Positions 43,679 to 54,990 of a stretch of 64,000 nucleotides of DNA are shown here, in pieces. The stretch comes from Daedaleopsis sinensis. Taxonomy: Eukaryota > Basidiomycota > Agaricomycetes > Polyporales > Polyporaceae. The DNA lies in contig CM066300.1 in NCBI GenBank assembly GCA_033807695.1, positions 3,224,001 through 3,288,000 of the forward strand, read 5' to 3'. The stretch's first letter is position 1. Every line of letters begins with the position of its first letter. The position numbers were made by a program, and so were the translations under genes. The notes beneath the pieces were generated by a model. The model was not told where the DNA came from. It made no database searches and saw only the letters and a list, made by a program, of their open reading frames with translations.

Positions 43679-46598
43679 TTAATGATGTGAGATCGCCGGA
43701 TGGTTAACCGGCTGCAAATACTCCTTCCCGCATGTCTGAGCTAAGAAATCATTCAACATCTTCCCGTAATAGTCTGTGATTGGGATGAGCTGTTGTTTGG
43801 AATTTGGGTGGAACGAATGCGAACTTACAAGCATGTGGCAGACTATCTCCAATGCCGTTCACAACGGATCTGGGACAGTATCAGTATAGAACTGAGCAGG
43901 AGGCGAGCACAACTCTCACCGAATGAAGTCGACTTCAACTCGCAATGCACTTATATGTTCCTCGCTCTTTGCTTCAATTGCAGAGCGGAGGAACCGAATC
44001 AACACTCGCCCAGCAGCGAACCAACACACCTGATACACGTCAATGATGGGCAAGTGGTTCAAGGCCTAAGATATACGTACCATCGGGAACACTCCGAGTG
44101 TGGCCAGATTCCGGCTAGTCGTGTACGCTTCGTGGAGCATATTGAGGATCGCGCGGGCTGCGGCAAGAGTTCTGCAAGCAGAGATACATGAACTGAGTGC
44201 GATTATTGCATGTGCCTCGTGCAGCAGTATCACAGCACTACGACCACCACGTTAGCCCCTCCTGGACTGGAGTTTTTGAGTCGGGCTTACAAGTGAGCGC
44301 ATGATAATGCGGTGAGAAGAGAGACGTCGATTTGTCCGTTGGCCACCGGGTCTTTCAAGTGGGGGGGAAACGAGTCCAAAAATGCGAAGATGAGTTTGTC
44401 GAGCTCCATGAACGCCGGCGTGGTTTGTATGAGGTCTTTCTTAGGGATACCCGGAAGGCCCTTGGGATCTGGGGTCATCGCAGGATCACCCAGGTGATGC
44501 TTAGATTTGTACCGGCAGTTGAAGGACTTGACTCGGGAGAGCAACATCGTAGATTTGACATGGAGTATGAAGGAGTCTACTTGACCGTCGATGTGATTGT
44601 TGATTACCCCTGGCTCATGAGACCATTGTCGATCTCGCGGCGGGATAGGTATCTGCTCAGTTGAATCCTTAGTAGTGGCCTCTAGCGAAAAAGGAAAGTC
44701 CTACCCCTTGTTCAAACTCAGTCGCTCTAACTGGGAGCATCTGGCAAACATCTTGGTCGTCGAGGAGAACAGCAAAATTGTTGATCGCGACAAACTGGCG
44801 CTCTGTCATGTATGCTGCGAGAAAATCAATACATTGACTTCATCAGGAGCTGCATTCTCACCTATCCAAAACGTGTTGCGTCTCATCTCCTCTTCGACGG
44901 GGTTTGTAGCTGGTCGGATTACTGAGGCACGAGACATTGTACTGCACGATATGCTATCGAATGGAGGGCAGACATTTAGTCCGCAAGGGACCGCATATCT
45001 AAGGGAGACAGCGAATGTGACGCATGCCTAATTAACGAAAATCAGGTCATCGTGATAGCGTGATAGGAATTCGTACTAGCAACTCACTTCAGACCATCTA
45101 GCATTGTACCAGTACCACAATGCCATGATAACGTGAGCTGATATGGAATTGTTGAGCTGGGCATCCCTCATAGTGAGCAATATAGCTCTTGCCTTGGAGA
45201 GACTCGAAGATATCTGAGGTTGTTCTTAAAGATGTTCCTACCGCCTGCTTGGCTGCTTGTATCTGGCTGTCCGCAAAGCCATCACCAAGCTCGTCGATTA
45301 CAGAGGGTTCGCCTAAAATCGCATTGTTAGTTGGTTGGCCTCATGATAAGAGGGTTCACGCACCAGAAGGTGTAGGAGCAATAGCTGAAGTATACGTGCT
45401 TCCCATAGCGCACATGGCATGCAGGACAGCAGAATGTGGAAACTTAGGATGAGTAGGAGGAAGAGAGAGCAATGCACGGAAAGTTGCTGCATGGAATAGC
45501 CTATCAGCAAGTGGTGTATAGTTGAAGAAGGCGTCGACTCTAATCGACATGCTTCAGCGACGAGACAATCTAAAGATGTTTATAACCTACAAGTGACGAA
45601 GCACATGTAATTGGGGTAAATTCCGTGGCCAAGAAGGATTCATGATATCCGGCCCAGGGTAGCTGTTTTGCGAATAAACCGTCGGAGCCGAATTATCTAG
45701 GAGTGTCGCCAGGCCAGCAATCTCATCTAGAGACGAGCCGGGCGAGAGGTGCCCTGAATGGGACATACTATCCACGGAAAACGTTACATCGGGCTGGAAC
45801 GAGGGACCCAACCCGAAGACGTCGCTAAAACCAAGGAATAGTGAAGCGGGCTCGTAAGGGTTGAGTGTATTTTCAGGCTGAATGTGCGTCGGTTGTGAAG
45901 ATGCCCCGTCTTTCTCACGCAGAAGTGTTTCGAGTTCCACTGTTGGAGAGATGAGTACAAGTCTGATATTCCATAATACAGAACGGACATATCCTGTTCT
46001 CCAGCTGCTCGATTTTGTTCTTTGGTTCCTCCGAGTCTTGAGTGTCCACGACGGTCGGTTCCGAGACTTGTACTGTAACGAATGTCTAGTATCATAATGT
46101 TTGTCGGATTGTGGGTTCACTAACCCTCGTCAAACGTGCATTCGGGATGTGGCGGGTGACTTGTACCGGGTGGCGCGTGGGCTACGGCATAGGCATGGGA
46201 TCGAAGACACGTCGAACAACAGGGTCGTTTGGCGTCGCTATTCAACCCAAGCGCCCGTGCAGTCAGCCAGGCTCGGGCATCGGGCATGGGAGCGCTGGAG
46301 CTGGGTCGATGGGGACATCGACGAACGTCGAAGGCTCACCATTTCTGAGATGAAGAGACGGTGAGGAACGAGAGCTTTGTCTAGTGGCTGTACAACTCAC
46401 TAGTTTACGTCGCCGACATTGGTGGCAAGCCTATGATCAAGCAATTCGTGAGGCCGAGGCGATCAACTCGGGCAAGACCTCGGGCAGGGTGAATGAATTT
46501 GGACATACTTGATTTCTGCGTAGTACCTGCGCATTTTGAAAGGGATCTGCAGCGGAACGCGCCGTGCTGGACGCGGAGAGAGGTTTCTCTTTAGGCAT
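43679..46598 (-). CDS. Zn2Cys6 fungal transcription factor with middle homology region
   Basis: Nuclear regulator. The start at 46598 gives MPKEKPLSASSTARSAADPF. The zinc cluster is assembled from three exons: ACHQCRRRKL, a 5-nt exon (46340-46344), then DAKRPCCSTCLRSH, with the last Cys 22 residues on in HPPHPEC. A short coiled segment follows (NKIEQLE), then LETLLREKDG. The fungal_trans region shows FFNYTPLADRLFHAATF, FPHSAVLHAMCAMGSTY, VIMALWYWYNARWSE, EEEMRRNTFWIAYMTERQF, the last being the family signature. Later exons give LDKLIFAFLDSFPPHL, NMLHEAYTTSRNLATLGVFPM and YYGKMLNDFLAQT, ending PAISHH. More than a dozen introns, all in phase. Target genes unknown; divergent from GGT, 1.1 kb away. 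Confidence 0.9.
46340..46344 (-). other. 5-nt micro-exon in the Zn2Cys6 gene
   Basis: AAATG on the minus strand, bordered by CAG (46345-46347 on the minus strand) and GTGAG (46335-46339). It adds Lys and the first two bases of the third zinc-binding Cys codon and restores the frame between introns 46345-46400 and 46238-46339. Confidence 0.75.
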
Positions 46599-47720
46599 GG
46601 ACTTTTTCGACGAGGAGGTCAGAGAAGAGGTCAAAGTCAAAGAGGAGATGACAACGTTTGAGAGGCGCTCTGACTATATGTATAGGCGCTCTGCCTATGG
46701 AGGCTGACACTGAGTACTGAATACTGAATATACCTTAGCTCAGTGATTTGGCAATGATTCTCCGCTTACCGGTAGAGGCTCCCAGTAGTATACTATTTGC
46801 AACTGATGGGGGCGCCGTGACAATCGTTCTTGCTTGAGCTTGCTTTCCTGGCTGAAGGCCGCTGAACGACGTCCACTTGCATTCACAAGGTGAGGAAGGG
46901 TCTGCAAGTATCAACGATGCATATGCAGCTGGATTCGGACTTTACGCAAGAGACATGCTATCAAACACCGATAATATTTATTGCCATTGTTTGTTAAGTC
47001 CGCCCCGAAGCTGGTCGGATCTAGTTCCTGGATAACGATACTCACCAGGGTGCTTGGGCGCGTCTTGGATGTGACACAGCACAGGTTGTATCTCTTCCAA
47101 GGCCATAGCGTAGCAGCTGGTGGTGCCCTTAGTCGTGTCAGCGATTGAGACAGCATCCCTAAGAGGGTCCAATATCTGACTAGTACTTACAAGCGGCGTT
47201 GCTACCTCAGCTTGAGGCCCTACGAGTCCGACGGTCGACGGCGTACTGGCAAGCGACGGCACCACAAAACCTTCAAGTTATTCTTTCAGGCGCCTAAGAT
47301 GCGTTTAGTAAGCAAGAAGAACGGCCCGGAACGTCGGGTGGCCGCTGGTAGCCGCTAGTGGCCGTGGCCCGTCACTAGGCTCCTCGGAGTAGCCTAGCAG
47401 CCCTCTAGTAGTTCCTGGAAAACAGTAGCTGTTCCCAGGTCGTTCCTACAGAATGCCGGCACGGTTGGAACGGACGGCCGCTGGATGACCGGCGACTCCC
47501 AGCCTGTGCAGTGTGCACATGCCTATGGGAGGCACCTCCCCTGTGTATAACCATCAAATAGTTCATCCTGATTGCCCGGCATGGTGTTATTCCCTGGCTT
47601 TCAGCTCAGCCTCGCCGTTCTCACGAACCCAGTGCTATTTATTCCGTCGGACTGACAATCCCAGGGCCTCCCATTGTGCACCTCCACCTCCTGCAGTTGG
47701 TGATACGACCACTATCAACG
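46599..47720. other. Intergenic region between the Zn2Cys6 factor and GGT
   Basis: 1.1 kb between divergent starts. Contains a repeated aggcgctctg (about 46662 and 46684) and a stretch around 47330-47420 with several near-copies of gccgctggtagccgctagtggccg. No ATG-started gene could be built. Confidence 0.45.
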
Positions 47721-50232
47721 ATGAAGATCGACTGGAGCAAGGTTGAACAACCTGACATCGTTTTCTCGCGCTTCCCGAGCCGCAGATCTGTCGTCTATGG
47801 ATCCAAAGGCATTGTCGCAGCTTCGCAGCCGTTAGCAGTCGAAGCCGGGTTGGAAATCCTCAGGAAAGGTGGAAATGCAGGTGATTATTCTAAGGCTTTC
47901 TTGGGAAGCACATCTGCTGACCTTTGCATTAGCTGATGCTGCTGTCGCCACCTCTGCTGCTTTAAATGTTACCGAGCCTAGCTGTTGTGGCATTGGGGGG
48001 TCTGCTATCTGTGTAGTCCAGATTTTGAAACGTTTGCTGATGTATGCTTGTGATAGCGACGCATTCTGCCTATTCTACGACGCTCGGACTAAGAGCGTCA
48101 AGGCGTTCAATGGCTCGGGACGGTCGCCCGCGAAGCTTACTATCGACCACGTTCGGAGCCAAGGCGTCACTGGCAACAGCATCCCTGGGACCAACCTCAA
48201 CTCGGTGACAGTGCCCGGTGAGTAGAAATTCGTGGTACACAAGTCCCGACTCTTCATACTGGCTATCTAGGTTGTGCCGCCGCTTGGGTAGACACTATCG
48301 AAAAGCTCGGTAGTGGCAAATTCTCTCTTGCAGACATCTTAGAGCCAGCGATCAGGCTGGCGGAAGGAGGGTGTGTTGTCGAGCTGCGCGTTTTGTGCTC
48401 GAGGAAGTGATCTCTACTGATGCACGAATTCTAGCTTCCCTGTGACAGAAATCAATAGCTTCGCATACCAGCGATCTTATCCTTTACTCAAGAATGCCTC
48501 TCCCAACGGAGACGAGATGCTTCTCGATGGCAAGGCTCCGCTACCTGGACAGTTCATGAAGTTGACTAACCTTGCGACAACCTTCCGTGAGCTCGCGGCC
48601 AAGGGCAAAGATGGGTTTTACAAAGGACGTATCGCTGAAGCCATCGTTGAGCTCATCAAGAGCAAAGGTGGGGTTATGGAGCTTGAAGACCTTGCGGCGC
48701 ACGGCACCGATTTTGTGGAACCCATTAGCTACACTTTCAACGATGAAGTGACTGTATATGAGGCACGGCGAGCATCCTTTCTTGCACTATTCCCCCCTAA
48801 CATATGCCTAGTGCCCACCTAACGGTCAAGGAATTACTGCGCTCCTCGCTCTCGGTATTCTCGACAACTTGGAGGAGCAGGGCAAGATTGGATCGCTCCT
48901 TGAGATGGAACACAACTCGCCGGAGTACTTGCACATTCTTGTCGAGGCCATGAGGTGAGTTGCAGGCATTTTTCTGAAGACAGAGCAGCTCATCTTTTCC
49001 TCTTCAAGGCTCGCTTTCGCCGGTAAGTATTTTCGTGGCGCAAACACAGACATTTCTCATGTGCGATTCTAGATAGCCAGTTTTATGTCACTGATCCTGC
49101 GCTTACCAACATTCCTGTCGAGGAATTGTTGAGCAATGTAGGTATCCTATTCTCTCGCCATACTGGTAAAAGGCGGCCGTACTAAGAGCCCCTCAGAAAT
49201 ATCTCGCATCTCGTGCGAAGCTCATCGACACCACGAAGGCGAATCCGGAGGTTGTCCATGTAAGTTAATCACCATGATCCTCCGATCTGTTACTCACCCT
49301 GTGACGGTCGTCCCTGAAGGGCAACCCTGTGCACTCGTCAGACACTGTCTACTTCACGGTATCTGATCAGTGGGGTAACGCCTGCAGCTACATTCAGAGC
49401 AACTACGCTGGTGAAAGCTGCTTCGATTTCTCATCCCTCAACCGTCGCTCACAAATTCATTTTCTCCCCAGGGTTTGGCACCGCCGGTAAGGACAAATGT
49501 CGCTTGTGTGCCGTGAATGTGGCTCAGCCCGCGTACGTATAGCCGTACCGAAGGGTTGTGGGTTCACTCTGCAGAACCGAGGATCTAACTTCAATCTAAC
49601 CCCCGATCACCCGAATGCGCTTCAGGTATGTCGCCAACCGGTCTCGCTGATTTCGTACTCATGAACCCACTATTGCAGGGCAGGAAGCGGCCATACCATA
49701 CCATTATCCCAGCTATGGCCTTGCGCGGCGACGAGCTATTCTTGAGCTACGGTGTTATGGGCGGGTTCATGCAGGTGCGCTTTCACCCTCTGTTCCTAAT
49801 AGTACAGGGGACCTAAACCTCGTCCTATAGCCTCAAGGACACGTCCAGGTTCTCTTGAACATCCTGCGTGGCTTCGGAGTGCAAGCGGCCCTTGACGCCC
49901 CGCGGTTCTGCATCTCCGCAGGCAGCCCTGAGACCGAGAGCAAGCAGACAGGCCAATCTGGTGATATTAACAGCGAGGTGTACTTTGAAGAGGGCATCCC
50001 CGACGCCGTCATAGCGAGGTTGCGCGGTAGGTAACAGCAAGCTGTATCGGTACGCCTATCGCTGACCAGCCGCATAGAAATGGGCCACGACGCGCGCGTG
50101 GCGACAGGGGCCAAGAGAAGCTTGTTCGGACGTGGACAGGTTATCCAGAAGCTGACCGACAAGTCTGGACAGACAGTTTGGGCTGCCGGGTCTGACCCTC
50201 GTGCTGACGGCCATGCGGCGGCGCAGATTTGA
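47721..50232 (+). CDS. Gamma-glutamyltranspeptidase family hydrolase
   Basis: Ntn-hydrolase that cleaves gamma-glutamyl bonds (glutathione and relatives), self-processed at an internal Thr. The start [20 protein letters not shown] has no signal peptide, so it is probably intracellular, unlike yeast Ecm38. Landmarks: [86 protein letters not shown] (candidate catalytic Thr in SDT), [34 protein letters not shown] and [18 protein letters not shown]. About a dozen introns split the second half. It ends [12 protein letters not shown]. The CGIGGDAF form places it in the YwrD-like branch, by inference. Its 3' end is 165 bp from that of the PP2C gene. Confidence 0.9.
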
Positions 50233-50397
50233 TTGCTCATGGGCAGGAAGGAATTTATACGAATGTGTACGATAAGATGCACCCACTAAGAGTCCAGGAA
50301 CATTACAATTTACAGCAGTGTACAACATGCGAAACGCGGATACAGCGAACCACAGTCAACGACACGTCAAGAAAAGGACATAATAACTAAAGCAATA

Positions 50398-52001
50398 TCA
50401 CATCCACCGGCCGCGATGTCGCTCGTTGCCCTGCTGGTTTGTCAACCGGTACTCGCGCAGGTCCTTCGTCCGATCTGGTCCAGTAACCGTTCCCCAGCCC
50501 GCAAGAGGCACGACGATGCACGTAGCGTTATCATCGCTGCCCATATCTTCTGCAAAGTTGAGGATGCGGTCTGCCGCGTACTTCGGGGACTTTGCACCAC
50601 GCGCAAGGTCCGAAATTTCCTCGTCTGAAACGACCGACGATACCCCATCAGATACCAGAGTCAAGTGAGAATACTTCGGACCTATAGGGAATGTGAGCTG
50701 GTGGTAGTTCTGCGACATCGTAGACCCTGACCATCGAGCAGCAAGCTGCGTACTTCAGGTTCTGGCGTGACGCCGAAGGGTTTGAACTTTAGATCGCCAA
50801 GACTGCCGAAGAGCACGTCAGTGTAAAAAGCAATATGAGCGCATGAAGGCATACCAGCGAGTGTTCGCCAATGCGCCCATCCATCTATGATTTCAATGAG
50901 GTCAGATTGAAAGCCTTGTCATCCAGTGATAACACGGACCGAACTTCGCCAAAGGAGTCTGTTGTCAAACCGCCCATCATTCGGCGTAGACGGACAGACT
51001 CTACACGAGCCTCTGCATGGTGGTTCTCCGTCAATGGAGTAACTCTTCCAGCATCCGTAGAAGTAAGCAAGACCCGAGTATCACTATCGAGGCTGTTAAC
51101 ACGAGTGTAGCATAAGCAGAGTAGACAACGGACCCTACGTGGGCGACGGTAAGCGCTACTTTTTCGGCCTGGAAGTAGCCCTTGTTGTCGAGAGATTTGA
51201 GAAGGACGATGGACGAGGTGGCGCCGCATTCCCTCGCCTCTTTCTCCTCAGATAAGATTTTATCGACCTGCATCCGGGGTTAACGTTAAGGTTGTCAAAG
51301 GCAGAAGTTCGTACTTACTTCGAAGAATGTCAGCGTGGCACGGGCTTCTAGATCCATTTCTTGCTTCGCCTCGGGGGCGGCGGGGTCGATCCAGGGTGCC
51401 AAGACACCGCCAGTGAACCTCCTGAAATATCCACCGAGCTCCTTCGCCCACGCATACACTTCGGGTATTTGGGACTTGTTCACATTCTCAAACAGCCCGT
51501 GTAGCTCTTGCCGGAGGAATTGTGAGACCGTCGATCCGCCATGACCATCATAGATACCGACGAAAAGCACTTGGCGCGCTATTGTAGGAGGTTGTGAGGT
51601 AGGATCCCAGTCGAGCTTGTGCGCCTTCTTAAGACTTAGACTGAGCTCCGCAGTATCGAGAGACAGCGCCGCATATGCATAGAAGTCTTCTTGTTGTCTA
51701 TCATAATGTGCAGCAAACTTACTCGTTATCCCAGAGGCCCCACCTCACCAAAGACAATCATACCTGCGTTCGCCTCTGGATGTCGCCGCTCCGATGAGAT
51801 TGGGGTTATTCAAAGGTATTCGGGCCGATCCACCACCTAGTGAAAGTAGGGCGTGAGTGAGGTGAGCCTAAGATGTGAAGCTATAGATATACCTGAGGTG
51901 CAGATGCGGATGTAGTCATGATAATGAGCGCGTCGATGGCTCGCAAGTGGCGGAAAGGAGCGAAGGAGCGAATGCGGCCTAGACAGAAGGAGTAACGCCA
52001 T
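50398..52001 (-). CDS. PP2C-type Ser/Thr phosphatase, probably mitochondrial (PTC6-like)
   Basis: Metal-dependent protein phosphatase. The ATG at 52001 gives MALLLLSRPHSLLRSFPPLA, a presequence rich in Leu, Ser and Arg and spliced to SGGGSARIPLNNPNLIGAAT. Metal and catalytic motifs: EDFYAYAALSLD region, FVGIYDGHGGSTVSQFL, GATSSIVLL, TLVSDGVSSVVSDEE and GSDDNATCIVVPL. The insertion FTGGVLAPWIDPAAPEAKQ and the order of motifs resemble yeast Ptc6/Azr1-type phosphatases, which act in the mitochondrion. The C-terminus is basic (NERHRGRWM). At least seven exons; the first two exons and their joints are short. Confidence 0.82.
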
Positions 52002-52651
52002 GCATACGGGCAATGGCTCGCGAAGGGTACATCGAACGAACCGTAGTCCAGATCACTAGAAGTGTAGAAGTCAGGTCGAAGCCGGTGAGGTGTAGCCTGG
52101 TGGGCGACGACGTCACGACCAGTCGGAACCCTAACCCTTTGTCAAAAATCGCATGCAATTAATCCAGATGCAATCACACCGGCCGTGGCATTGCGGCTTG
52201 ATCAAACAACTACTACTATCCTCAGTGAACTGGGCCAACACCCTCAGACACGGAGTACCTTCATCGTCTTGTTGTATGGAATGATCGCGCGCATAATTGG
52301 CCTGCCTCCCGTCAGACTCAGTGTTTAAACCGCTCATAGCCGCTCATGGGGGTGCCATCTTGGTGCCATCCGGTGCCATCAAGAAGGATCTACACCGCAA
52401 ATTTTAGAACCCTGTACTTGGCAATTGCCCTGTACAAGTCTGTACACCATTGATAGAGATCATCGAGACTATCAGAGATCATCTCATCGTCTGTAACGGA
52501 AATACTACTGTTCCAGACCATGAAACCCGTCTTACGACATCGCAACGACGACGAAGCAGGACTTGGCAACTGGGCCGTACCATATGCTCAACTCACATAA
52601 ATACCGACTAACGGTGCTCCCGTCCCCCGAGTTACACTCTCGCGTGAGGTC
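52002..52651. other. Intergenic region between the PP2C and acid phosphatase genes
   Basis: 650 bp between divergent starts. Contains a near-tandem ggtgccatc (three copies within 52350-52380). TATA-like cataaata lies about 52 bp before the acid phosphatase start. No gene seen. Confidence 0.5.
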
Positions 52652-54677
52652 ATGCCCTTCCCCGCCCACCTCCTGCTCGCACTCTGTGTCGTCCCGCAGG
52701 CGTTAGGCGCTGTGGCCCAGAGCGCGTCGACCTTTGCTGGTTCGACCGTAAGTGCCGTGTTTCCACCGCCCAACGCGACAGACACCTCAGTCAACACTTA
52801 TTTTCCGAACCCTGAGGAAGTGGGTTTCCCTGGACCAACCCCGAGTATGTTCTGTCTTTCTCTTGACTACATAATTTACTTGATCTTCTATCGTTGTCAG
52901 CTGGGGACGAGCCGTGGGTCCTCGCAACAGCTCCTGCGGCGCCCAAAAAGGAAGATGTCTACCCCCTCGTGAATCCTGCAGGGCAAACGAGTCTGAAAAA
53001 GCCGTCGTTCAACCCGATGCGCTATTGGGGCAATCTCTCACCGTGGTGGTCTCAGCAGGGCTCTTGGGGCCTTCCCGACGCTTCTGCCGTAGTACCGTCA
53101 GGCTGCGAGCTTACCCAGGTACATTTGCTCCATCGCCATGGTGCAAGGTACCCCACCAGCGGATCAGCGTCCAGCGCGTTTGCGGCCAAAATCCATTCCG
53201 CTGCAACTTCTACCGGGTTCAGTGCATCGGGACCACTCGAATTCCTGAACACTTGGACGTACAAACTCGGCGCTGAGCTACTGACGCCATTTGGTCGCGA
53301 GCAGTTGTAAGTAGCAGCATACAACTATCATATGTCGGCCGTTTACCTTTTGAGACTTCAGGTTTGACCTGGGAATCGCGTTCCGGGTCAAATATGGCCA
53401 CCTGCTAAAAGGCTTCACCGATCTTCCTGTTTTCCGCACAACTTCTGAAGGTAAGAGATACTCGTCCATCTGTATGCCATTCTATTCTGAAAATTTCTCC
53501 AGCGCGTATGGTTGACTCTGCGTAAGGAGGTTTATTGATGCCTTTTGCCGTCCTCTGATCTTCTCTTCAGACTCCATTTTGCTGCAGGTTTCTTTGGAGT
53601 CCAACAATACCAATCATCGTATCATCAATTGATCGGCATCGAGGAGAATGGGTTCTACAACTCCTTGGCTCCTTGGAACGCATGCCCCAACGCGAACAAT
53701 GAGCTTGCATACCTTGGGATCGACGCCCACTCCAATTGGACGCAGGTCTACCTGAAAGACACCGTAAATCGCCTCCAAAAGCACCTGAAAGGTCTTAAGC
53801 TCGATACTACAAGTGTTTCTGCGATGCAAATCTTGTGTGCTTACGAGACCGTCGCTCTCGGCTACTCTGCGTTCTGCGACTTGTTCACCGAGGACGAATG
53901 GAGAGGCTTCGAATATGGTCTAGGTGAGCTGTCCTAATTGACTGTGACCTTCCTACGATAGCGGCTTAATATTTGAATCGTGGAAGACCTTGAGTTCTGG
54001 TATAGTTATGGTCCTGGCAACCCCGCTTCCGCAGCACAGGGCATAGGCTACGCGCAGGAGCTGCTCGCTCGCCTGACGCAAACGCCTATCGATGATTTCT
54101 CCACGGTACTCAACCGGACTCTGGACGACAACAATGTTACGTTCCCTCTCCACCAACCAATCTATGTCGACGCTACCCACGATACAGTGATAACGAATGG
54201 TGAGCGTACTTCCTATACTCCTTGCGCAAGATTGCTCATCATGGTGGCAGTCCTTGTGGCCCTCAACTTCACATCCATGACCACGAGCGGTCCGTTGCCA
54301 GTGGATCATATACCGAAGAAACAGGTAATTGCGATCTTCACGATGTTTGCAATCATCTGACCAGATTTTTTCAGTCGTACATTGCATCGCAAATCACCCC
54401 GTTCGCGACGAACCTTGTCGGCCAGGTCATGTCTTGCTCCGCATCGAGCAAGTCAAACGCCAAACAATCATTCATCCGATTCCTGCTCAACGACGGGATC
54501 GTACCACTCACTGGCCTCGCACACTGCACTACGAACAAGGATGGCTTGTGCTCGACAGACAACTTCGTGAAAGGTCTCCAAGAACGCATTGCTGAGATCG
54601 ACTTCAAGTACGACTGCTTCGCAAATTACACTGCACCCTGGCCGGATCCAATCGTCGATGGGCGTATGAAGCACTGA
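52652..54677 (+). CDS. Secreted histidine acid phosphatase (phytase/MINPP-like)
   Basis: Extracellular phosphomonoesterase of the histidine acid phosphatase clan; phytase activity is likely but not proven. A signal peptide, MPFPAHLLLALCVVPQALG, opens the protein. The active-site RHGARYPT (phospho-His) follows QVHLLH, and the proton-donor HD motif is DATHDTVIT near the C-terminal third. Seven introns split the gene; exon ARMVDSA is very small. Several N-glycosylation sites (NAT, NWT, NRT, NVT, NFT, NYT) and at least six cysteines fit a secreted enzyme. The end is DPIVDGRMKH. Such genes are often induced at low phosphate. It is divergent from the PP2C gene. Confidence 0.9.
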
Positions 54678-54990
54678 ATATAGATGGGGCATGGAGGCTT
54701 GCTGCGTAGTACAAAATTGTTCTCATGTCAAACATGATATATGATATATGATAGTCCAATCGAGTCCTAGAGATTGGACTGACAGTGACAATTGACCGTG
54801 TCGGCCTACGTATTCACGGCAGCGAGGAAGGAGGGTTACGCGTACATATCATGTGCGGCAGCGGCAGGGAACCCTACTCTAGGGGTAGAGTTTGTCATCC
54901 CGCGCGTCCCGATCCTTGACGAATTCGGAGGACAGGTCGCAGAAGACGGGTCAGCCTCTGCTCAACCCCCACAGCTCCCCCTCTTCCTCC
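54678..54990. other. Intergenic region
   Basis: 313 bp between acid phosphatase and m-AAA protease, including a short tgatata repeat (about 54735-54750). It contains the m-AAA promoter; no TATA box is clear. Confidence 0.5.

Noticed and set aside
46978..47265. Minus-strand frame (GLVGPQAEVATPL...) with several possible splice sites
   Set aside because: It starts with GTG, has no ATG, no recognised homology and no consistent exon chain. It could be a remnant, but I cannot support it.
47330..47420. GC-rich repeats suggesting a transposon remnant
   Set aside because: No terminal inverted repeats, target-site duplication or transposase-like frame was seen.
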